Origin: DATGPD01 sp041398565
GTDB taxonomy: Bacteria; Planctomycetota; UBA1135; UBA2386
Assembly: GCA_041398565.1 (NCBI GenBank)
Contig: JAWKUN010000004.1
Location: 310,001 to 374,000, forward strand
Length of the DNA stretch: 64,000 nucleotides
Reading direction: 5' to 3'
Shown here: positions 9,314 to 16,898 of the stretch, in pieces
Layout of the letters: every line of letters starts with the position of its first letter
Numbering within the stretch: position 1 is the first letter of the stretch
Translations under genes and position numbers: made by a program
The notes under the pieces: generated by a model
Seen by the model: only the letters and a program-made list of their open reading frames with translations
Told to the model about the DNA's origin: nothing
Database searches by the model: none

Positions 9314-10743
9314 TGACCTCGCCGCTGCACACCGAACGTCACCTGGTGATCGTGCTGGGCGCCACCGGCGACCTCATGCGGCGCAAGCTGCTGCCCGTCC
9401 TGCACGAGCTGACCGAGGCGGGAGCCTCCTACCACCTGCTGGCGGTCGCGCGCAGCAAGGACCTCAACGACGATTCGTACCGCCAGCAGGCAGTCGAGGC
9501 CTTGGTCGAATTCGGACGACTCACCGACGAGCAGGCCACCACGTGGGCAGCGGCCAACGTGTCGTACGGGTCGATCGGCACCGGAACGGCGGCCGACTAC
9601 CGTGCGCTGCGCGCGCGCATCGAGCAGGTCGAACGCGACCGCGGCCTGCCCGGCAACCGCATCTTCTACCTGTCGCTGCCGCCGGAGACCTTCCCCAAGA
9701 CCATCTCGGGCCTGGGCGAAGCGGGGCTCAACCGCTCCGGCTCCGGCTGGACGCGCCTGGTGGTCGAGAAGCCGTTCGGTACCGACCTGGCCACGGCGCA
9801 GGCCCTCAACGATCTCGTGCACCGGCACTTCGACGAGACCCAGGTGTACCGCATCGATCACTACCTGGGGAAGGAGACCGTGCAGAACCTGGTGGCGTTC
9901 CGCTTCGGCAACGCCATCTTCGAGTCGCTGTGGAACCGTGACCGCATCCAGTCGGTGGAGATCACCGTGGCGGAGAGCCTCGGCGTCGAGAAGCGCGCCG
10001 GCTACTACGACCAGGCGGGGGCTCTGCGCGACATGATGCAGAACCACCTCACCCAGCTGCTCACGCTCACGGCGATGGAGGTGCCGGCCCGCTTCGACGC
10101 GCGCGCCATCCGCCACGAGAAGGAGAAGGTCTTGCGCTCGATCGTGCCCTACTCGCCGGACGACGTCGTCTTCGGCCAGTACGGCGCCGGCGAGATCGAC
10201 AGCCAGCCGGTCCCCGCCTACCGCGAAGAACAGGGCGTCGCGCCGAACTCGCACACCGAGACCTTCGTCGCCATGCACCTGCGCATCAACAACTGGCGCT
10301 GGCAAGGCGTGCCCTTCTTCTTGCGCACCGGCAAGCGCCTGCCACAACGCCAGAGCAAGATCGTCGTCACCTTCCGCCGCGCACCGGTGGCCATGTTCGG
10401 CTTCAACGACGAGGCGGTGATGAGCAACCGCTTGGTCATCCGCCTGCAGCCGGAAGAAGGCTTCGAGCTCGACTTCGGTGCCAAGGCTCCGGGCGACCGC
10501 TTCGTGCTCAAGCGCCAGCGCCTGCAGTTCGCCTACAAGGACGCCTACGGCGAGCTGCCCGACGCGTACCAGACCCTGCTCTACGACGTGATGCAAGGCG
10601 ACCAGACGCTCTTCGTCCACGCCGACGAGGTCGAGTCGTCGTGGCGCCTGTATGCGCCGCTGCTCGAAGAACCGCCGCCGCTGCTGCCGTACGCAGCCGG
10701 CACCTGGGGTCCCGAAGCGGCGCAAGCGCTGCTGCGGCGATGA
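9313..10743 (+). CDS. zwf: Glucose-6-phosphate 1-dehydrogenase
   Basis: 476 residues, a normal family length. The N-terminal coenzyme motif is GATGDLMRRKLLPVL. VVEKPFGTD and the catalytic signature RIDHYLGKETVQN are intact. It oxidises glucose 6-phosphate to 6-phosphoglucono-1,5-lactone, producing NAD(P)H in the cytosol. The ATG at 9313 overlaps the gnd stop, and the zwf stop overlaps the pgl start, so the gnd-zwf-pgl order is coupled at both ends. The frame is open before 9313, but that stretch is a shadow of gnd. Confidence 0.96.
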   Translation: MTSPLHTERHLVIVLGATGDLMRRKLLPVLHELTEAGASYHLLAVARSKDLNDDSYRQQAVEALVEFGRLTDEQATTWAAANVSYGSIGTGTAADYRALRARIEQVERDRGLPGNRIFYLSLPPETFPKTISGLGEAGLNRSGSGWTRLVVEKPFGTDLATAQALNDLVHRHFDETQVYRIDHYLGKETVQNLVAFRFGNAIFESLWNRDRIQSVEITVAESLGVEKRAGYYDQAGALRDMMQNHLTQLLTLTAMEVPARFDARAIRHEKEKVLRSIVPYSPDDVVFGQYGAGEIDSQPVPAYREEQGVAPNSHTETFVAMHLRINNWRWQGVPFFLRTGKRLPQRQSKIVVTFRRAPVAMFGFNDEAVMSNRLVIRLQPEEGFELDFGAKAPGDRFVLKRQRLQFAYKDAYGELPDAYQTLLYDVMQGDQTLFVHADEVESSWRLYAPLLEEPPPLLPYAAGTWGPEAAQALLRR

Positions 10744-11477
10744 CCACGCGGCCCACGTTCACGCGCTGCGTCGATGCCGCTGCGCTGGCGTGCGCCGGCG
10801 CCGACGCCATCGTCGCCGCGGCCGCCCGTGCCCAAGCGGCGCACGGCGACTTCCGGCTGGCGCTGTCGGGTGGCAGCACGCCCATCCCCACCTACGCGTC
10901 GTTGTGCCAGCGCGACGTCGACTGGAGCCGCGTGTCGGTCTTCTTCAGCGACGAGCGCTGCGTCGCGCCCGGCGATCCCGCCAGCAACTACGGCCGCGCG
11001 GCGGAGGCGCTGTTGCGCCACGTCCCGTTGCCGGCCGAGCGGGTGCACCGGATGCCGGGCGAGTTGCTCCCGAGCGAGGCGGCAGCTCGCTACGAGGAAC
11101 TCCTGCGCCAAGCGTTCGGCGCCGCGGACGACCGCACCTTCGACCTGTGCCTGCTCGGCCTCGGTGCCGACGGGCACTGCGCGTCCTTGTTTCCCGGGAG
11201 CGCCGCGCTGCAGGTGCACGACCGCTGGGTCGCGGCAACCGAGGCGCCGGCGGGTGTGCAGCCAAGGCATCGCTTGACCCTGACCTTCGCCGGGATCCAG
11301 CGCAGCACCGACGTCCTGTTCCTCGTCGCCGGCGCCGACAAGGTGCCGGTGGTGCAGGCCCTCCAGCGCGATCCGCAAGCGGCCCCCTACCCAGCCGCCG
11401 CCGTGCGGGCGCGGGCTCGCGTGCGCTACCTGCTCACCGACGAGGCATGGGCCGGCCCGGCGCGGCACAATCGCTAG
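10740..11477 (+). CDS. pgl: 6-phosphogluconolactonase (DevB/Pgl type)
   Basis: 245 residues from the ATG at 10740, overlapping the zwf stop by 4 nt. The family signatures are ALSGGSTP near the N-terminus, FSDERCVAPGDPASNYG in the middle and LGLGADGHCASLFPG (the usual GxGxDGHxASLFPG motif). It hydrolyses 6-phosphogluconolactone to 6-phosphogluconate, linking zwf to gnd. The stop TAG is only 1 nt before the GTG of the next gene, but a CACAAT element inside its last codons may start a separate transcript. Confidence 0.95.
   Translation: MTTRPTFTRCVDAAALACAGADAIVAAAARAQAAHGDFRLALSGGSTPIPTYASLCQRDVDWSRVSVFFSDERCVAPGDPASNYGRAAEALLRHVPLPAERVHRMPGELLPSEAAARYEELLRQAFGAADDRTFDLCLLGLGADGHCASLFPGSAALQVHDRWVAATEAPAGVQPRHRLTLTFAGIQRSTDVLFLVAGADKVPVVQALQRDPQAAPYPAAAVRARARVRYLLTDEAWAGPARHNR
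11466..11471 (+). promoter_or_regulatory. Putative -10 element CACAAT inside the end of pgl
   Basis: GGCACAAT lies 7 nt before the GTG at 11479. The same GGCACAAT with the same 7-nt spacing precedes the diacylglycerol kinase gene at 47811. It could give a leaderless transcript of the ABC operon. Confidence 0.35.
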
Positions 11478-11478
11478 C

Positions 11479-12765
11479 GTGCGCCGCCTCGTCGCCCTCG
11501 CCGCCGTGGCCCTGCTGCCGACGGCGGCTCCCCACCCGCTGGACGGACCTGACCTCGACCTGCGCGTCCGCATCACCGAGAGCGCGGTGACCCTCGACGT
11601 CGGGCTCAACCTCGCCTTCCTCGACGAGGTCCTGCCCATGGCCCGCGCCGACGAGTTCGAGGTGGCCGAGCACGAGCAGCCTCTGCTGCGGGACCGCGCC
11701 TTCGCCTGGCTCCGCCTCCGCACCCGCGTGCGTGTCGACGCCCAGGATGTGCCACTCGAACTCGCCGGCTTCCACGTCGATCCTGGCGACCGCGGCACCT
11801 TGCCACTGTTCCCGAACTTCGGCAGCAAGGCGCTGGTGCACGCGCGCTTTCGCCTCGCCTGCCCGACGACGCAGCCGCCGGGCACGGTGAACTTGGTCTG
11901 GCAGGCGTTCCCTCCCGACCTCGCCACCGACCCACGCCGGGGCAAGACCTTCCTCCCCGTGCGCGCGCAGCTCATCGCCGGTGGCGACGAACGGACGATC
12001 GAGCTCCGCCACGACGAGCCCGAGTTCACCTGGCACGCCCCGGAAGCCGGCCTGACTTCGCGTCTGCTCCCTGTTCCCCGCCCCGTGGGCCCGGCGACCG
12101 TGGCGCTCCCCGTATCCTCGCTGGCGGCTCTCGTCGTGTTCGCCTGGTGGGCTCGACGCTCTTGGTCGCGCCGGCGTCGCGGCGAATGGCGGCGCGGTGA
12201 CGGCGCCCGTCTCGCCGGCGTCGCCCTGCTCGGCGTGGGCCTCGCCGTCGTCCTCTGGCCGACGCTGCCCGTCCGCCTGCCGTTGCCCTGGCGTGCCCGC
12301 GCCGACCTCCCCACCGCTACCCAAGCGGCGGCGATCTTCCTGCCCCTGCACGAGAACGTGTACCGCGCCTTCGACCTCGACTCGCCCTCGCGTGTGTACG
12401 ACGCGCTCGCCGCCAGCGTCGACGGCTCCTTGCTCGACACGGTGTACCAGGACGTCTATCGGTCCCTGGTCATGCACGATCAGGCCGGCGCCGTCGGCCG
12501 CATCCGCGCGCTGCGCCCGTTGACCACCGCGATCGAGTCGATCGGGCTCCTCGACGACGGCGCGACCCCGAGCTTCACCGTCGACGCCAGCTGGCAAGTC
12601 GACGCGTCGGTGTTCCACTGGGGTCACGCCCACGAGCGGAGCAGCGCGCTGCGTGCCCGCTACACGGTGGTCGGAACCGCCGAGGGCTGGCGCATCGCCG
12701 GCGCCGAGCCGCTGCAGCAGGAGCGGTTGCTGCCGCGCGCACCCGCTGCGGAGACGGGAAGGTGA
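11479..12765 (+). CDS. Uncharacterised membrane protein of an ABC transporter operon
   Basis: 428 residues from a GTG. I do not recognise the family. A signal-like N-terminus (LVALAAVALLPTAAPHP) leads into a beta-rich extracytoplasmic domain of about 190 residues. Two hydrophobic helices follow (about residues 210-228 and 252-270) with an Arg-rich cytoplasmic loop between them (RRSWSRRRRGEWRR), then a second soluble domain of about 150 residues. The stop overlaps the GTG of the ATPase gene, and a permease follows, so it is probably an accessory subunit of that ABC system, either a fusion replacing a periplasmic partner or a substrate-binding component. Role unknown. Confidence 0.75.
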   Translation: MRRLVALAAVALLPTAAPHPLDGPDLDLRVRITESAVTLDVGLNLAFLDEVLPMARADEFEVAEHEQPLLRDRAFAWLRLRTRVRVDAQDVPLELAGFHVDPGDRGTLPLFPNFGSKALVHARFRLACPTTQPPGTVNLVWQAFPPDLATDPRRGKTFLPVRAQLIAGGDERTIELRHDEPEFTWHAPEAGLTSRLLPVPRPVGPATVALPVSSLAALVVFAWWARRSWSRRRRGEWRRGDGARLAGVALLGVGLAVVLWPTLPVRLPLPWRARADLPTATQAAAIFLPLHENVYRAFDLDSPSRVYDALAASVDGSLLDTVYQDVYRSLVMHDQAGAVGRIRALRPLTTAIESIGLLDDGATPSFTVDASWQVDASVFHWGHAHERSSALRARYTVVGTAEGWRIAGAEPLQQERLLPRAPAAETGR

Positions 12766-13445
12766 CCTCGGTCGAGATCGAGCGCCTGCGCTTCGGCTAC
12801 GGACCCGGCGCCTTCGTGCTCGACCTGCCCCGTCTGCGTCTGGACGCCGGCGAAGTCGTCGCCTGCATCGGCCCGTCGGGCAGCGGCAAGACCACGCTGG
12901 TCAACCTGCTGGCCGGCATCGACGTGCCGCAGTCGGGCTCGGTGCGCCTCGACGGCGTCGCGATGTCAGCGCTGCCTGACGCGGCGCGCCGCGCCTTTCG
13001 GTTGGCGCGCATCGGCTTGCTCTTCCAAGAGCTGGAGCTGCTCGACTACCTGTCGGCGCTCGACAACGTGCTGCTGCCGTTCCACCTGGCTGGCCGGGCC
13101 GCGGTGACCGCGGCCCGCATCGGGGCCGCGCGCGCTCTCGCTGCATCCATGGGCCTGACCCCGCCCTTGCTCGAACGGCGACCGGCGCAGCTCAGCCAAG
13201 GCGAGCGACAACGCGTCGCGCTCTGCCGAGCGCTGGTCACCGAACCCAGTCTCGTGCTGTGCGACGAGCCGACCGGCAACCTCGACCCGCGAACCGCGAC
13301 GACCGTTCTCGACCTGCTGCTCGACGAGGTGCGCCGGCGTGGCGCCACGCTCCTGATGGTCACCCACGACCACGCGCTCCTGCCGCGCTTCGACCGGGTG
13401 ATCGACATGTCGAACCTCTGCTCGGCCGCGGAGGCTCCTGGGTGA
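12762..13445 (+). CDS. ABC transporter ATP-binding protein (LolD/MacB type)
   Basis: 227 residues from a GTG that overlaps the previous stop by 4 nt. Walker A is GPSGSGKTT, the Q-loop region is LLFQELELLDYLSALDNV, the signature is LSQGERQRVALCRAL, Walker B is LVLCDEPTGNLD, and the switch His lies in MVTHDHALL. The sequence is of the LolD/MacB/FtsE class, which powers mechanotransmission ABC systems rather than ordinary transport. Its stop overlaps the GTG of the permease at 13442, so the three genes 11479-14620 form one translationally coupled unit. Confidence 0.93.
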   Translation: MTSVEIERLRFGYGPGAFVLDLPRLRLDAGEVVACIGPSGSGKTTLVNLLAGIDVPQSGSVRLDGVAMSALPDAARRAFRLARIGLLFQELELLDYLSALDNVLLPFHLAGRAAVTAARIGAARALAASMGLTPPLLERRPAQLSQGERQRVALCRALVTEPSLVLCDEPTGNLDPRTATTVLDLLLDEVRRRGATLLMVTHDHALLPRFDRVIDMSNLCSAAEAPG

Positions 13446-14620
13446 AGGGCTTGCTGTTCCTCACCTGGGCGCACCTGCGGCGCCACGTGGGCCGCAGCGC
13501 CATCCTGGTGCTCTGCTTGGCGCTGACGCTCTACCTGCCGGTCGCCGGCGGCCTGCTGGTGGCGCAGTACGAACGCGACCTCACGGCCCGCGCGCAGGCC
13601 ACGCCGATGGTGCTCGGTGCCAAGGGCAATCGCTTCGACGTCGTCCTCGCCGCGCTCTACTTCCGCGGCGGTCGCGTCGAAGACCTGCCGCAGGCCGCCG
13701 TCGACAGCCTGCGCGGCGAAGGCGCGGGCACGGTGATCCCTCTGCATCTCGGCTTCACCACCCGGTCACGGCCCATCGTCGGCACCAGCCCCGAGTACTT
13801 CGAACTGCGCCACCTGCGACCGGCGCAAGGATCGCTGCCCCTCATCCTCGGCGATGCCTGTGTCGGCGCCGACGTCGCGCGCGAACTCGGCCTGGAGCCG
13901 GGGAGCACGCTCTTCTCCGACCCCCGCGACATCTTCGACATCACGGTGCCGCCGGCGCTCAAGATGCACGTCGTCGGCACGTTGCCGCGCACCGGTACCG
14001 CCGACGACGGTGCGGTCTTCGTCGACGTCAAGACCGCCTGGGTGATCGCCGGCCTGGCGCACGGCCACCGGGATCCCCAGCGTGGCGTCGACCCCGACCT
14101 CGTTCTGAAACAAGGCGGCGGCAACGTGACTCTCAGCGAGGCGATGATCGAGTACCAGGAGATCACGCCCGAGAACCTCGCCGACTTCCACTTCCACGGC
14201 GACCCCGCAACGCTCCCGCTCACCGCCGCCATCTTCGTCCCCGACTCGCCCAAAGCCGCGACGATGGTGAAGGCCAAGGTGAACGTCGAAGGCCACTACC
14301 GGATGCTCATCGCCGAAGACGTGGTGCGCGACCTCGTCGGCTTCGTGTTCCGGGTCAAGGCCCTGTTCGATGCGCTCACGCTGGCGCTGGGCGCCATCAC
14401 GTCGGCGCTGGCGACGCTGGTGCTCCTGCTCTCGGCCAGGCTGCGTCGCCGCGAGATGCACACGTTGCACCGCCTCGGCTGCAGCCCCGGCACGGTGGCG
14501 ACGCTGTACGCCAACGAGATCGCCGCCATCGTGCTGGCGGCGGCGGCGATCGCCGCCGCCTTGGTTGCCCTGACGCTCTGGCTGGGCCCGAGCCTGCTGT
14601 TCTCGTTGGCTCGGCCCTGA
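13442..14620 (+). CDS. ABC transporter permease, FtsX/MacB family
   Basis: 392 residues from a GTG at 13442, overlapping the ATPase stop. One N-terminal TM helix (ILVLCLALTLYLPVAGGLLV) is followed by a large periplasmic domain of about 270 residues and three C-terminal helices starting near VRDLVGFVFRVKALFDALTLALG. This is the four-helix MacB/LolC/FtsX topology. The last cytoplasmic loop (RRREMHTLHRLGCSPGTVATLY) is the usual coupling segment. With the LolD-like ATPase it would move a substrate within or from the periplasm; lipoprotein or peptide substrates are possible. It is convergent with the exported protein at 14687. Confidence 0.88.
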   Translation: MKGLLFLTWAHLRRHVGRSAILVLCLALTLYLPVAGGLLVAQYERDLTARAQATPMVLGAKGNRFDVVLAALYFRGGRVEDLPQAAVDSLRGEGAGTVIPLHLGFTTRSRPIVGTSPEYFELRHLRPAQGSLPLILGDACVGADVARELGLEPGSTLFSDPRDIFDITVPPALKMHVVGTLPRTGTADDGAVFVDVKTAWVIAGLAHGHRDPQRGVDPDLVLKQGGGNVTLSEAMIEYQEITPENLADFHFHGDPATLPLTAAIFVPDSPKAATMVKAKVNVEGHYRMLIAEDVVRDLVGFVFRVKALFDALTLALGAITSALATLVLLLSARLRRREMHTLHRLGCSPGTVATLYANEIAAIVLAAAAIAAALVALTLWLGPSLLFSLARP

Positions 14621-14686
14621 CCGTAGCCGATGCGCCGGTCGCCTGCGCGGCGCGGCGCGACGGCTCGATCGGCCAGGGCGAACAGA

Positions 14687-15757
14687 TCAGTTGAACTCGA
14701 CCGGCAGGCCGTACCCGAGCGAGCTGGTGGCGAAGAAGATGCCGGTCGTCGCCGTCGTCGTGTTCGAGCTGTCGAACATGCGCGAGACCTGCACGATCTT
14801 GCTCAGGTTCGACGTCGGCAGGGTGACCGTCACGCCGCTCGAGTTGCAGATCGGCAGACCTGCCTGGCCGGCATCCACGGTGTGTGCCTGGAAGTACAGC
14901 TGTGCCCCCGCGAAGTGGTTGGGCACCGCCAAGGTGAAGCCTTCCTGGCTGGACAGGGTGCCGGTCGTACCGGTGTTGCCGATGAAGAACGGCGGCACCG
15001 CGAGGTCGGTGAGCAGATTGCTGCACAGACCGGGGAACGGCAGATTCGGATTCGAGGTACCGATCGACAGGAGCGCCGGCGCGCTGATGGCGCCGTTCGT
15101 GACTCCGATCTGCATGGTCAGGTAGCCGGCCATGTCGGCGAACGACGAGCTGATGGTCGACGCCGACGTGCGGCCGGTGCAGACGCAGCCGGTGCCGGTC
15201 GTCGACGCGGCGGACGTCGTCACCGAGCTCGCGTCCGAGTCGATCGTCGCGAAGGTGCCGGACACGGTGTTGCTGACGATGGTCACCTCCCAGGTCAGGG
15301 AGCCGCCCGGCCACACGTAGCTCGGGAACAGGATGTCGGTGTTGGCGCCGGCGAACGGCTGCGGCCCCGGCGACACGGTCGTGCCCTGCGGCCCCCAGTT
15401 CAGGGTCTGGTTGGTGAGCACCTGCGTGCTCGACGTGAAGTTCTGCGCGAACACGCGCGACACGTCGGCGTAGCTGGCCGGCCCGGTGCCGATCGACATG
15501 TCGATGACGATGGTGCGCGTGCCCGCGTAGGTGGTGACCACGCCGGGCGTGTTGGCGCGGAACGACAGGCTGGAGATGGTCAACGGCCCGGCCGGCAGAT
15601 CCGAGTGGATCTGCTGGTAGCGACGCAAGGTGGCCGACGTGAAGGGGAAGGCATTGGAGCCGCTGCCTTCGACGCCGTTCGCCGTGATCGGCGAGACGAA
15701 GGGGAGTTGCGCCACCGCGGTGGCTGCGAATGCGAACGTGGTGAGAAGCGAACGCAT
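14687..15757 (-). CDS. Exported protein with planctomycete-type C-terminal module
   Basis: 356 residues. It starts with a short signal peptide ending ATAVAQ. The mature part is Ser/Thr-rich and beta-predicted, with no Lys-rich or catalytic motifs. The last 125 residues hold the stretch FAGAQLYFQAHTVDAGQAG, an instance of the G..L..Q....D module found in several other exported proteins in this window. No enzymatic family is recognised. Surface location is inferred from the signal peptide. It is convergent with the ABC permease. Confidence 0.8.
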   Translation of the reverse strand: MRSLLTTFAFAATAVAQLPFVSPITANGVEGSGSNAFPFTSATLRRYQQIHSDLPAGPLTISSLSFRANTPGVVTTYAGTRTIVIDMSIGTGPASYADVSRVFAQNFTSSTQVLTNQTLNWGPQGTTVSPGPQPFAGANTDILFPSYVWPGGSLTWEVTIVSNTVSGTFATIDSDASSVTTSAASTTGTGCVCTGRTSASTISSSFADMAGYLTMQIGVTNGAISAPALLSIGTSNPNLPFPGLCSNLLTDLAVPPFFIGNTGTTGTLSSQEGFTLAVPNHFAGAQLYFQAHTVDAGQAGLPICNSSGVTVTLPTSNLSKIVQVSRMFDSSNTTTATTGIFFATSSLGYGLPVEFN

Positions 15758-15942
15758 GGAGTCGGGATCTCGAGGAACGAGGACAGAGTGGATGGCCGGG
15801 AAGTTCCGGCGTCGAGGAACTCTAGCCGTCCCCTCGGGCTCGGCAAACCGGGTCTACCCGCGCCGGCACCTGGGCCTGGGCCTGGGCCGACCAACGGCCG
15901 GGCGTTCCCCATGTCGCACTCGTCGCACCGGCTTGATCCCCC

Positions 15943-15948
15943 TACGAT
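15943..15948 (+). promoter_or_regulatory. Putative -10 element TACGAT, leaderless start
   Basis: CCTACGAT lies 9 nt before the ATG at 15958, with no Shine-Dalgarno sequence between. Confidence 0.4.
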
Positions 15949-15957
15949 CGCGGCGCC

Positions 15958-16857
15958 ATGACATCGCGCCCTGGCCTCCTCCTCGCCGGTCTGGTCTCGG
16001 TCACAGCTTGCGGCGGCGATCCGCCCGCCCCCGCCGCCGCCCCCTACGTGCTGGCCAGCTTCTACCCGCTGACCTACTTCGCCAACCGAATCGCCCAGGG
16101 CACCGTCGAGGTCGGCTGCCCGCTGCCGCCGGACACCGACCCCGTCACGTGGCGGCCCGACCGCCACGACGTCGAGCTGCTGCAGCAAGCCAGCCTGGTG
16201 CTGATCAACGGCGCCTCCTTCGAGCAGTGGGTGGACAAGGTCAGCCTGCCGCAGAGTCGCGTCGTCGACACCTCTCGAGGCCTGACCGACCGACTGCTGA
16301 CGTACGAGACGGTGACCCACAGCCACGGCGCCGGCGGCGCGCACACGCACACCGGCACCGACGGCCACACCTGGCTCGATCCCAACAACGCCAAGGTGCA
16401 GAGCCGCGCCGTGCACGACGCGCTCGCCAAGGCGTTCCCGGCGCACGTCGCCGAGTTCGCCGCTGGCCTCGCTCGACTGGACGAAGACCTCGACGCGCTG
16501 CACAGCGAGTTCCAGGCGGTGACCGCCAAGATCGGCACCGCGGCCGTCCTGGCGTCGCATCCGGCCTACAACTACCTGGCGTCGCGCTACGGCTGGCAGG
16601 TGCGCGATCTGCATCTCGACCCTGGAGCACAGCCCAGCGATGCCGACGTCGAAGCAGCGCGCGCGGCCCGCGGTAGCGGCAAGGCCGTCCTGCTGTGGGA
16701 GACGGAGCCCACCGACGCCATGCGCACCACCCTGAGCGCCCTCGGGGTCGAGAGCGTGGTGTTCTCCCCGTGCGAGACGACGCCACCCGCCGGCGTCGAC
16801 TACCTCGCCGCGATGCGCGCCAACTTGCAGCGCCTCGCCGCCGCGCTCGACTCCTGA
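15958..16857 (+). CDS. ZnuA-like metal-binding lipoprotein (orphan substrate-binding protein)
   Basis: 299 residues with a lipobox SVTAC (Cys18). The fold is that of cluster A-I zinc/manganese receptors: ASFYPLTYFANRIAQG at the start, LINGASFEQWV, a His-rich loop (HSHGAGGAHTHTGTDGH, about 120-136), HTWLDPNN with ligand His136, and ASHPAYNYLASRYG with ligand His200. The first ligand His usually found in a DPHxxxP motif is absent: here it is DPVTWRPDRHD, and His69 might take its place. It would capture Zn or Mn outside the cytoplasmic membrane. No ZnuB or ZnuC genes are adjacent, so it either serves a distant permease or works as a metallochaperone. No Zur box is recognised upstream. Confidence 0.85.
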   Translation: MTSRPGLLLAGLVSVTACGGDPPAPAAAPYVLASFYPLTYFANRIAQGTVEVGCPLPPDTDPVTWRPDRHDVELLQQASLVLINGASFEQWVDKVSLPQSRVVDTSRGLTDRLLTYETVTHSHGAGGAHTHTGTDGHTWLDPNNAKVQSRAVHDALAKAFPAHVAEFAAGLARLDEDLDALHSEFQAVTAKIGTAAVLASHPAYNYLASRYGWQVRDLHLDPGAQPSDADVEAARAARGSGKAVLLWETEPTDAMRTTLSALGVESVVFSPCETTPPAGVDYLAAMRANLQRLAAALDS

Positions 16858-16883
16858 TCGACGCGGCCGGCCCCGCCGGGCGC

Positions 16884-16889
16884 TACCAT
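16884..16889 (+). promoter_or_regulatory. Putative -10 element TACCAT, leaderless start
   Basis: GCTACCAT lies 9 nt before the ATG at 16899, with no Shine-Dalgarno sequence between. Confidence 0.45.
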
Positions 16890-16898
16890 CGCCGTCGC

